NCBI GenBank assembly: GCA_963556495.2
Contig: OY747707.1
Span: 28,282,871 to 28,346,870, forward strand
Length of the DNA stretch: 64,000 nt
Direction: 5' to 3'
Source of the DNA: Valencia hispanica
Lineage: Eukaryota; Chordata; Actinopteri; Cyprinodontiformes; Valenciidae
Part shown: positions 27,101-39,400 of the stretch, one piece after another
How the letters are laid out: each line of letters starts with the position of its first letter
Numbering within the stretch: position 1 is the stretch's first letter
Notes under the pieces: model-generated
The model's database searches: none
What the model saw: the letters and a program-made list of their open reading frames with translations, nothing else
What the model was told of the DNA's origin: nothing
Position numbers and translations under genes: made by a program

Positions 27101-30100
27101 AGCGGAAGAAAATAAATGGATGGATGGATGGATGGATGGATGGATGGATGGATGGATGGATGGATGGAGAAAGAAAAAACTCCAAATGATTTCATTCTGA
27201 GCTTAAGAAGGTTCTGATAGGTTAACTGAGTCCATCTGAGTTCATTGGTGGTACACCAGTGGATGCATATACAGGCACACCCCAAACGCAGAGCCTCTTT
27301 ATTTGACATCATTGGAAAATCAAGTTAAATCAAAAAAGACATCACGAAAAGAATTGTGGACCTCCACAAGTGTTACTCATCCTTCGGTGCAATTTCCAGA
27401 TGCCTGAACATCCCATGTTTGTCCGTTCAGACAATACACTAGTGCTGCCGGGAGTAGTCGACCTAACCGATGAGGTCGAATATGAAATATTGTCGACGTC
27501 AGTTTTTGCCGTCAGGCATAAGGTTTCAATGGACCAAAACAACATATTTCTCCCAAACCACTAGATCGCAGACTTCCACTCAACTCAGATGACGGCCTTC
27601 CCAGTTATTATACAGTCAATGGTAAAGATGAAGCGATGGTTTCTCAACCATAGACATATAAAAACACATTTATATATGTCTATGGTATCAACGCTGCAGA
27701 GTGGCTCCATAGTCACTACGTATAATCATGTGACGTCTCCCCGTTCGGCTGAAACGAGGGAACGGTGTTGCCAACATAGCGACCGTGTCGTTATATATAG
27801 CAAGTGTTTAGAGCCCTCTAGCGACTCTTTCACAAGAAAGCGACAAATCTAGCAACTTTTTATTGTGTTTTTGGAGACCTTTGGAAACACTGACGTGCAC
27901 ACATCATTGTTACTGTTCTCACTGAACAGCTGTGCTGCTGTGAGCCCACAGCGCTAACAACAAGCAGCTCGGTCCGCCTATATGCTCTGCTCAGCCTGAT
28001 GCTTCAGCATGAAAGACGAAAGAGAAATAAGACCTGCCCCGTCTTTGCTTAAGGTAAATGTTTGGGCCATCTGAAATGACTTCTCCATGCTAATGAACAG
28101 CCTTAGCTACTTTTTTTAAATACAAATTTGCAAGTATATAAGACCGATCTTTCTTTTATAAGCCACACACAAACATCCGGCAGAGCTGCACACATGTGGC
28201 GCATTCAAGGAACGTTGGAAATATATGCTCAGTTAAATAACGTAGGGCTTTTAAAACTGCTGACAAAAAACACTGAAAATAATAACATAAGCCATAAACT
28301 TCTGTTTAATGGCAGTTGATAAGCAACGTTTGGTGCATACTAAATATACGTGACTTATTTTCTACTAAGTACCAAAGAACAAACAAAAGCTATATTCTTT
28401 CTATTAATTGTGTCTTCTTAAAATATCAGCATTTTTTCCAGAACTAGAAATTCTGTTAAAAATGTCTTGAAGGTCCAGTTGCAATTTGATATCTTGTAAA
28501 TTTTGTACCAGTTCTCTCCTCAACAGTATACTTTAGGCAAAATAATATCAAATACATTTTGTGTTGATGCTACAACGTTTTTGTCTGTGCTACAAAACCA
28601 GCAACCTCTGTAGCATCAGTGCTATAAGCTGAAAAACGTACAGCCCTGATATGGCTGTTAGTACACAACAAAATCTTGTTGCATAGAAGAAAAAAAAATT
28701 CAATTTCTTTATTTAAAAAAAATATATTTTTTAAGAATTTAAAAAAATGTAATAAATAAAATAAGAATTTTATTCAATTTAAATATTTTCAGTTTTGTGA
28801 ATTGAATTGTAATGTTTACAGAAAATAAAATGACGTGGAATTAAATAGTTTTTTTCTTCTTAAAATAATCGTTTAGACTAATCGATTAGTCGGAAAATTA
28901 GTCGGTAGACTAATCGAAATTAAATTAGTCATTTGTGGCAGCCCTACAATACACAAGTATAAAAAACATGGGACTGTACAACCATTATACCCCCGGGAAG
29001 GAGACGGATTCCGAGCCCCAGAAGAGGAATGTTGTTTGATGCGAAATGTGCAAATCAACCCCAGGACAACAGTATGACAGTTAAAATATCTGGTTTCAGT
29101 TGTATAGTGCTGTGGTTTTTGGAGTAGGAGAGCACACCCAACCTCTGATTTCTCTTGTTGGCCTAAAGATTCATGTCAGCTATACCTGCAACAGTATGGA
29201 TTCCTCATTGATCAGGACTGCACAGTGCTCCATGTCCAGCAATTGTTGCAGATCTTTTACTGCAGACAGTACTTTATGAGCAAGCAATCAAGAATATGTG
29301 AAAACAGAAATTTACAATTTGAGTAGGCTGTAAATGATACGGTTCACTCAAAAAAACTGTAGGTACCAAAAGAAAGATAGGCAGTCCTTTCAACCACTTT
29401 AGACTTCTGATTATTATTTATGAAATTTCTTTTAATAATTTTGCTATCTTCTTTTTGGGTATCTTGCTGGTATGAGGTCTTGTGATAAAGCAACAAAACC
29501 ATGTTTATAATCCAAGTAAAGTCTGTATTAGTGCAATCTAGAGGCTGTTTTAGTCTAAGACACTGTTAGAGGACCCAGATATGAAGACGAGGGCTTTAGG
29601 CTTGACACTATGCATCTAAACTCAGCAAAAAAAGAAACGTCCCTTTTTCAGGCTGTGTATTTCAACAATAATGTTGTAAAAATCCAAATAACTTTACAGA
29701 TCTTCATTGTAAAGGGTTTAAACAATGTTTTCCATGCATGTTCAATTAACCATAATCAATTAATTAACATGCACCTGTGGAATGGTCGTTAAGACCTTAA
29801 CAGCTTACAGAAAGTAGGCATTTAAGGTCACAGTTCTAAAAACGCAGGACACTTAAGAGACTTGTCTACCGACTGTGAAAAACACCCAAAGAGAGATGCC
29901 CAGGGTCCCTGCTCATCTGCGTGAACGTGCATTAGGCATGCTGCAGGGAGGCATGAGGACTGCTGATGTGGCTAGGGCAATAAATTGCCATGTCCGCATT
30001 GTGAGACGCTTAAGACAGCGCTACAGGGAGACAGGAAGGACACCTGATCATCCTCGCAGTGGAAGACCACGTGTTACAACACCTTCACAGGATCGGTACA

Positions 30101-33100
30101 TCCGAATATCACACCTGCGTGACAAGTACAGGATGGCCACAACAACTGCCCGAGTCACACCAGGAACACACAATCCCTCCATCAGTGCTCAGACTGTCTG
30201 CAATAGGCTGAGAGAGGCTGGACTGAGGGCTTGTAGGCCTGTTGTAAGGCAGGTCCTTACCAGACATCACCAGCAACAACGCCGCCTATGGGCACAAACC
30301 CACCTTCGCTGGACCAGACAGGAGTGGCAAAAAGTGCTCTTCACTGATGAGTCACCAAGGCTGATGGACGGATTCGTGTTTATCGTCGAAGGAATGAGCG
30401 TTACACCGAGGCCTGTACCCTGGAGCGGGATCGATTTGGAGGTGGGGGGTCCCGGAATGGTCTGGGGCGGTATATCACATCACCATCGGACTGAGCTTGT
30501 TGTCATTGCAGGCAATCTCATTGCCTTGCGGTACAGGGAAGACATCCTCCTCCCTCATGTGGTACCCTTTATGCATGCTCATCCAGACATAATCCTCCAG
30601 CAGGACAATGCCACCAGCCATACTGCTCGTTCTGTGCGTGAGTTTCTGCATGACAGCAATGTCAGTGTTCTGCCATGGCCAGCGAAGAGCCCGGATCTCA
30701 ATCCCACTGAGCACGTCTGGGACCTGTTGGATCGCAGGGTGAGGGCTAGGGCCATTCCCCCCAGAAATGTCCAGGAACTTGAAAGTGCCTTGGTGGAAGA
30801 GTGGGGTAACATCTCACAGCAAGAACTGACAAATCTGGTCCAGTCCATGAGGAGGAGATGCACTGCAGTACTTCAAGCAGCTGGTGGCCACACCAGATAC
30901 TGACTGGTACTTTTGATTTTGAGCCTCCCTTCATTCAAGGACACATTATTCTATTTCTGTTAGTCACATGTCTGTGAAACTTTTTTAGTTTATGTCGTAT
31001 GGTGTTGACTCTTTTAGTGTTCATACAAATATTTACACACATTAAGTTTACTGAAAGTAAAAACTGTTGAAAGTCAGAGGACGTTTCTTTTTTTGCTGAG
31101 TTTATGTTCAAGACTTTTATTTTGAAGTAAGACAGAAAGCAGTTATTAGTTAGAATCAATGTAAGGTCTAAAATATATTCGGCCAATAAAGACCTCTCAT
31201 TGGGGTGGCTGGCAATGCTTGGTTACAGCTGCTTCAGAGCTTTCTATCAGCACAAAAATAAAGGCCTACAAAGCTAGGGCCTATTTCACAGGAACACAAT
31301 ATATGGACTACTAAAACCATGCATTTGTTTTGTTTTGTTTACACAATAATTTGTTAAAACACAGTTTGCAATCTGTGATAACTACTTTACCCACTAAAAC
31401 AAAACAAAAATTCTGTATGCTTAGTTTTTCAAAAAATATTGCTAACATTTTATCTTGTCTCATTCTCATGGACCCGAAATAATGTATCGTCTCGCCTCCT
31501 CGTCTGGATGGATCATCACACCCCACATACCATTAGCAATTGGCAAATCTGTGCAGCAAAAAATTCAGGTATCCGACTGAGACTTGGTGTGACTCTCTGT
31601 AAACACATTATAAAATCGATATTCTGTATCACTAGCAAACAAGACAGTCAGGTATCCAATGAAAATCAACATTTGATACCTTTCCAGCATAATGCTGTAT
31701 TCCGAAACAAAGGTCCATGCATTTGGGGATCCAAAAATATTTGCAACGCAGATTGTCTTCAAATTTATCTGTGAGAAGGATATAAAAAGATAATAAAACA
31801 GGGTGTTAAAGGCTTTACATACATAATGAGCTGCAGCTACAGTGCTGTGAAAAAGTATATCCCCACATACAGAATTCCTCTGTCTGCTGTTTGTCACACT
31901 TTACTGTCTCAGATCATCAAATATATTTTATTATCAGACAAAGGTAACATGAGTAAATTCAAAAACAATTTTGAAATGATACATTTTTTCATTTATGAAG
32001 GAGTAAAGCTATCCAAACTAACTTACCCCTGTGTGAAAAACTAATCCCCCCCTAAAGAGCTGCACCTCTGTAAAGTGGTCAAAGGTTACCGGTGTATTTA
32101 CAGTCTTACCTACAAGGGTCTGATCTGTGGCCTGGGGAAAGCGACTCTCCTCATCCAATAAGGACAACAGGCCCATGGGCTTCTGCAGGAACATGTCCAG
32201 AATGGGCCTGTTGTCCTCGTACTCCACCAGGCTGGCATCCACTCCCTCACTCTGGTATTCCATCTAATTAGGACCAGAAAATATAGAATAAACCAGTTAA
32301 TGGTTTTTCTAAATGACCTAATTAAACGATCTGGGCTAAATACGATTTGTGGAAGTGCATGTATGTGGGGGGCAGAAAAGAGCTCATAATCATCTAAACC
32401 ACAGAGCGGCAGCTGGTTGGCTGTGTGAGTGTGTGTGTCTGTGGATGAAGTTTACAGCATAATAGAATGAATGCATAATACAGAACAGCTCCAAACTAAC
32501 AAATAGTCACTTACTTATTCATAATTTATTTCAATGTGCAAATAACCCGCAGTGATATCTTATTATTGCATCTATTTAACTTCAGATCAAAAAGTTCTTT
32601 TAAATATATATTTTACAAATAAAGTAGAACCAATGGATCCAAACCATCCTCATGTTTAAGTCATTAACTTGGAATAATCAGTCTGAGCACAGCAGCACTG
32701 AAGACATGCACACCAAATAAAGATCCCTCTTGTACAGAACATTAGCCTCACAACTCAGCAGAAAGTTTTTTACAAGCTTAAGACCTAATTTTCAAGGATT
32801 AGAGCAGCAATTTAAAGGAGAATATGTAGCATTTGATGAAGTGTCTTGCAAAAGTATTGATACCCCATCAACTTTTTCACATTTTGTCACATTAAAACCT
32901 AAATGAATTTTTGTGGGATTTTATCTGATAAACGGTTGTGAAATGGAAGGAAATAACGTAATCATAAAGTTTAAGAAACACAGCAGATAGGTCTGGGATA
33001 AAGTTGTAGAGAAGTTTAAAGGTTACAAAACAACCTACCATCATGAAACCAGTAAAACATCATACCTACCGAGACACGCCCATCTATCTAAACTTACAAG

Positions 33101-36100
33101 CTGGCCAAAGAGAGCACTAATCAGAGAAGCATCCAAGAGGCCCAATGGCAGGTGTAAAGGAGCTGCAGAGATCCACGGATCGGGTTTAAGAGTCGGTCAA
33201 CAGAATAGCTTATAGTCACGCATTCCACAAATCTGGCCTTTAAGAAAATGTAGCAATGAGACCAATGTGGAGACTGAGCCATAAGAAGTCGAGTTTAAAG
33301 TTTGCAGGAACAGGGTAGTTGGTTGGAGCTGATTGAAGATGGATGAAGTGAAATGCAGGGCAGTCCTGAAAGAAAGGTTCTCCTTCCAGGACATTAATCG
33401 TAAACATCCAGACAATTCCTGCCATGTGTTGTGTGTTCAAAGGGCTCTGGTCTGCTTGGAAGGACGTTTGGACCCCTCCAATCGCAAATGGGGATATTCA
33501 ACATGTTATATTGTCTTGACCTGATAATGCAGCGTGTGTGGCGAGGACAGACGAGCTTGCGGCCTGTTGAATGTGACGTGTAGCCAATCAGAAAGCGTTT
33601 TGACAAGCAGCGATACATCTTGGAACGACGTTTCAGAGTGAAAAAAAAACAATAATTAATCTCCATATTATTGTATAGCTTGTAGAGCCCCTGCTCCTGC
33701 TGTGTTTACTCCTTTATCCAATGCCAGGTTTAATTTTTTTCTCTGTTAACTAGTCCGCAAACTATTGCCAATGCCTCATCCTCGGCAACCATATTTATTT
33801 ACTCCTTTGACTTTAGTCATGTTTTATATCATGAGGTTTTGTGAGATTTCTTCTCTGAGTTTGGAATGTTTGTGAGTAAAATTGGTACTCGTCCTTGCCG
33901 TGTGGCCACACACCACACACTGTATAGGAATATCCATGATTTTTTTTTTATCGCCATGTGTGCAGTCTTAAACTCCTGCGACAATCTTAAAAACCAGCAG
34001 TGTGAACCAGGCCTTTGAAACACCTAGTCAAATTTGGGACTTAAATCTCGTTCAAAGATAAGTAGCAATACTTGAAAACAGATGATCACAGTTACTCTTC
34101 TTCCAGTGTCACTGAGCTCGAGCTATTTTGAAAAGAAGAATGTCCAAAAGATTCAATCTGCAGATGTGGAAAGCTGGTAGAAACATACAATAGAATCAAA
34201 TTCCAGGTTATTATTGCCCTTTCATTTAAAAATGAAGGACTACTTTGTGATGGTTGCTCTCATGAAAACATGATATATCAAAATGTCAAAAAGTTATGGG
34301 GTTAGGAATACTTTGTAGAAGCACAGTAACACTCCTATCATGCTTCTATACGTAAATCCTTATGAGACACTGGAAGCAGTAAATTATCTCCTGTGGTTTG
34401 TACTTTAGTTCAGCATTAACCAGTAGAAAAACAACAACTTTCACTTTACCCTGAAAAACAGCTGGTAATTTCAACTTAAAGGCATTATTTTAAAAGACGT
34501 CTTGATTAATGTCTATCCAGTTTCATCAAGGAAAACAAAGACTTGACACACTTCAAAGTAAACAGCTTCATTAAATCAATTAAGATTAATTTTGTGGTGC
34601 ACAAAAGTATAAACAATCCTTTACTTATTGCTTACACGCACAGTAGACATCATGTTGAGAGCAAATAATTAAACACACGTAGTTAAGAATAATTTCCAAA
34701 ACAGAATTTTGTTTAAAGGATTTAGCTTCTTTCACATTAGAAGAGCATCTCAAGCTATTATGCATTTGCAGTGTTTATTAGAGTAATCTTCTGCAGAAAA
34801 ACTCACCTGTTCAAGGGCAAATATGTGTTGGTTGAAATAAAACTGGATCTGCTCATTTGCAATGTTGATGCACAACTGTTCAAATGAGTTCTTCTTGAAG
34901 TTTTCGAATCCAAAGATGTCCAGGATTCCCACATTCATGCAGCTCTCTGCGGCACTTCAAAGGAGGAAAGGGGGACAAACAAACTTATTCTTCTGTGTTG
35001 GAGGAAGCAGCAAATCCCCCAGCAGCCATAGTAATTGATAAAACTTTAATGATAATCCAAGTTCAACCCATTTACAGGGCCAGATCTGGAGGAAATCACA
35101 AACATCGGGTACTGTAAAAGCTCTGTGAGAGGTTTTGTTTCAGTCTCACACCTCAGGATATTTTCAGTATCTGAACAAACAATACAGCACAGTATGAAAA
35201 ATTAACATGTCTTCATAGGATATTTTATGTATATTCAAGAGGGTGCTTCTTAATCAGTCATTCCCCACAGGAAGCAAAGGTCACCTTAAAGCCTGCTCTG
35301 CCCAGCTATTAATGGCAATAAGGAATCAGCACAGACGAGCTGAATTCAGACAGGAACTCTGGCTTCACCTCATTTCTACGAGACGACTCTGACACCCAAC
35401 GCTCATATTTATAAAGGCATTCTTTTGGATCAATGAAGAGCCTCTTTGGAGTCTCTCTGAAGTCTTTTTAATCATCTGAACATTATTTTCTTCGCACGCA
35501 ACTCTGTATCAAAAATTTATTAAAACTTTTTTTTTTTTGCTCTTCTTTTGCCTGTCTTGTGCGTGCCCATTGATATTCTCCTCTGCATGTTTGCATCCTC
35601 CTCTGCAGACTTCCACAGAGGTCATCAGGGCTGTGCAGAAGTTCTCCACTGACGTCCAAGACAATCAAAAAAACAGGGTTGACATCTACACAGATCATCA
35701 TGAGCACACACACTTACCAGATTTTCATGTCAGGCTGCAGCAGCGAGTTGATGCGGTTGACGATCCAGCTGAAGAGACGTCCATACAAGGCCTTAGACAT
35801 GGCATCTCGGACGTCGCCCGCTTTCTCCACGGTGTTTGTGCGGATGATGGTCTCACCTCTCGTGACTACGCACTGAGAGGTCAGCGCCTCCTGGAGCTCC
35901 TCGGAGCCGATGCTGAGCAGAGAAGCAGCTGAAAACAAAGGTAATCTGGACAATCAGCTTCAGAGTTTCAGAAAATAAAACCCATAATGCTTTTCAGCAA
36001 GGATGTTTGCTTCAGGAGAATTTTATTAAAAAGGAAGCACTTTTATATATATACCCTTCCATTGTTTAGATGTATGTCTAACAACAGAGATTATATTTTG

Positions 36101-36360
36101 AATTTTATGTCATTAACTGAAAGTCTTTTACATTTCCCCTCTGTACACATTCTGCTTCTGCAAAAAAATTTCCAGACTTGACTAATAATGGGGGCGCATG
36201 CATTTTACTCGAGGTAAATGAAAATGTATTTTAAAAGGTGTTTATCAAATTTGCCATTTGCAAATAAAAATATATACACATACATATATATACACATACA
36301 TATATATACACATACATATATATACACATATATATACATACATATATATACACATATATA

Positions 36361-36420
<60 letters not shown>

Positions 36421-39400
36421 TACATACATACATATATATATATATTCGTTATTAGTAGAGTAGTAGAGTAGTAGTAGTAGTATTTTATTTTCAAATTTGA
36501 TCCTGTGGTGACAAGGTCACAATTTAGGCTTGGAGCTAATACCTAAGCCAAAAACAGGCTGAGGGAAGCCATATAGTGAGTGTGTGCCTGCAGAGAAAAC
36601 TGAACAACACATAGCTGGTCCTGTATGTTTAGAGGTTGTGGTCGAAGTTCTTTAATAAAAGAGATGAGAGAGATTCCTTCAGATATTTGGAGGTTTTAAT
36701 ACAAACTTGGTTGATCAAGCAAGGAGGTTTAAGGCGACAGAACCCCAGTAATACACTTCAATCTGCAATTTAAATTTTTTGGTTATTTTTGTTGGAATCT
36801 TTCTCATTTCCTTTAAGAGACAAACTTTTTAGTGTTATAAAAATAATTTAAGATCTAAATCTGTCAGGAGTATGAATAATGTTGGTCATACCTGTGAATT
36901 AAGTCATACGGTGCACATGAAGTATGCACTAAAAAAAGATTTAACTCAACTTTGCATTTTGTCATATCGGACAATAAAAAGTAAGGGTGCACAAGATTTA
37001 AAAGATAAAGCAAACTTGCAAACATTGCTTCCAGTTGATGAATGGTGGCATTATGGAGCAAATGAAACAATCATGATTATACAACCATGACATCTATTTA
37101 AAAACACAGCAAAAAAAAGAAGAAAAATGTCTGCCTTTTTAGGCCCTCCACAGTTGCTCTTAATAGTATTTTGTAAAAGGTTGGCTCTCCACTATTGATT
37201 TTTGTTTTGTGTTTTTCTCCTTTAACAGATTTTTTTACTTTGTATAAAAAGAGATGCGTTAGATTAAACAGTTCTTCAGTCTGCTTTTATGCAATACTGT
37301 TCATGCTTTCACGCAAAATCTTCAAAACAAGGAAAACTAATAGCGCAGAGGGGTTTTTTTGTTCTATCATCTCGTTATTAGGCTGCTAACGGTGTGCTTT
37401 ATTTTCCACAAACATTCAGATCAAGAGCATGTTTTAATTCTGTTATTCTAAAAGTTTGTTTTTATTTGTATTAAGTCCCAAAAGTAGGTGTCATAAAAGC
37501 AGTTTAAAAAAATTATTTGTTAAAGTTAATGAATTATCTTTTTCCCAAAAGCCATAAAGATTTTGCGGTTTTGCAACATCTATTTAGAAGGAGCAAAGAA
37601 ATAAATTATAACAATACTAAAGTGTGTAATTTTGACAGAGTCAATGATTTTGTGACATTTTTCAGCTTAATTCTTCTCCCCGAGTTTATTTCTGTGTTGT
37701 TGTTCTGTTTTTTAAAATATAGTTGAATTTCTGTTTTTAGTGGTACATATTGCTCCAAAGGCCCACCACATGTTGGAGATAGAAATTGTCTGGCTAAAAA
37801 CTAAATCATCCATCTAAACATGTTTTAAGTGGTTTCTTAGAAAACATACGATCACTGTTGCAGACACAGAGCTTAGCTGGTGTATCTCACCGTTCTCTAA
37901 GGCCTCTGAGTTAGGAACATCACTCTTATCTGTGTGGTGATGAGACGTGATGGCAGTAAATTCAATATTGCCCGTGTTCAGAATGCCTGACAGAATTCTG
38001 TAAACAGAGTTCACCTCCTGTGAAAAACAAAACAAAAAGCCCAGTTATTGTGGCAGTTAACGAAAATACATATTTAAGTATTTAAATTGTGCAAAGTACT
38101 TCTTCTGTGAAGCCGATATTTCTGAAACACTCCTGAATTGCCTCGAACTGCTCCTTGTACAGTTCCCTCGAGACAATGTCCTGCATTACTTTGCACTGCT
38201 GACTGTCAATGTACCTGCAGAGACGCATTATGAGTGGAGGTGTCCGGTTTCAATACAAGGATAGTGAAACATGACAGTCACCATACTGATGTTTGATGAC
38301 GTGACAAAAATAGAAATAACCCCATGCTAAAATAAAAGCAAATGTGTGTACATGTGTGAAGGTGTCTGGAGCACAGAAACCACATCAATTTAACCACATT
38401 TGGAGGTTATCTTAGCTAGGTGTGATTCACAGTTCACATTAAAAGAAAACATCATTTTTTCTACATCAAACTAGCTGTACAAACCTAAAGAATATATATC
38501 TTGGTCTTTGTTCAGCAAAAAGGAGCATGAAAACTGTGTTTACTAACAAAGTTTGGGCTTTATCATTAGACGGACATGCGGACATAATGGAACCAAATAC
38601 AAAACATCAACAGGAAGAGTAAATGTGTTACCGTGAAAAAGCCCCCACCCCTTACAGATTTCTTCTCTTTTTGTTTTGTTTTTTAGTTAATTTGCACACA
38701 AGTGTTTTAGACAATCTAAAAATATATATATTATCAAACAAAGCTAATCTGAGAAAAGACTAGAGAAGCACAACATATAGACTTTCACTGCCCTCAATGC
38801 TAACACTTCACATACATTTTTAGTGGTGGCGGTGCTAAAGCTAAAAAAAACTAGTTAGGATGTTGTGAAGAAGTAAAAGTAAGAAAAGAGTGTAAAAAAT
38901 GTGCATTAATCCAAACTGATATTTTTATAATTTTCAGCAATAGCAATGCGTATTTTCCTAACATTATGCAGGCCCTAAAGCAGTTTTCGAATGCCAATTA
39001 CATTTATTAGGGAGAAAAGTTAGCAACTTAACTTGGCCCTATATGAAGAAAGTAATTGCCCCATTCTTAAGTTAGGAATTAAATGACTTATTGCCCTGAC
39101 CTGTAGAATCATTAAATCCCTTTTAAAGAACCTGTCGGACATCATGACGTAGGCTAAAAGATCTCAGTAAACAACACAACTTGCCCCCAAAGAAAATGAG
39201 AGCCCCTATCTCTACAAAGAGTAAACCTCTAACCATGGGGAACCTTCTCAGGAGTGGCCAATCCCCCAAGATTACTCTAAGAGCACATCGATGAATCATC
39301 CAGGAGGTCTCAAAAGAACCCATAACATCATTTACTGTAAAGCTATGCAGGTCTTACTTGCCTCAGCAAAGGTCAGTGTTAAAATTAGTTTGATGATCTG

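Larger units (their letters stand above)
29619..31102 (+). mobile_element. nearly complete Tc1-like transposon
   Basis: Ends are inverted and identical for about 24 bases: AACTCAGCAAAAAAAGAAAC… on the left and the complement …GTTTCTTTTTTTGCTGAGTT on the right. TA sits on both sides (29617-29618, 31103-31104), the target duplication of Tc1/mariner elements. Total 1484 bases with one long transposase frame. It lies in the myo3b intron between the exons at 31680 and 24544, on the opposite strand to the gene. The clean ends suggest a fairly young insertion. Confidence 0.93.

Noticed and set aside
26677..27312. 211-codon minus-strand frame with Ile-His-Pro-Ser repeats
   Set aside because: Antisense of the LINE C-terminal block and its (GGAT)n tail.
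35537..35932. 131-codon plus-strand frame
   Set aside because: It is the antisense shadow of the myosin exon at 35718-35928, which has family motifs and splice borders on the minus strand.
36270..36446. Possible CRISPR-like regular repeat
   Set aside because: Simple dinucleotide tract without spacers; the genome is eukaryotic.
36205..36494. Several overlapping frames of alternating Tyr/Ile/Val/Cys or His/Thr
   Set aside because: Translations of the (CA/TA)n microsatellite.
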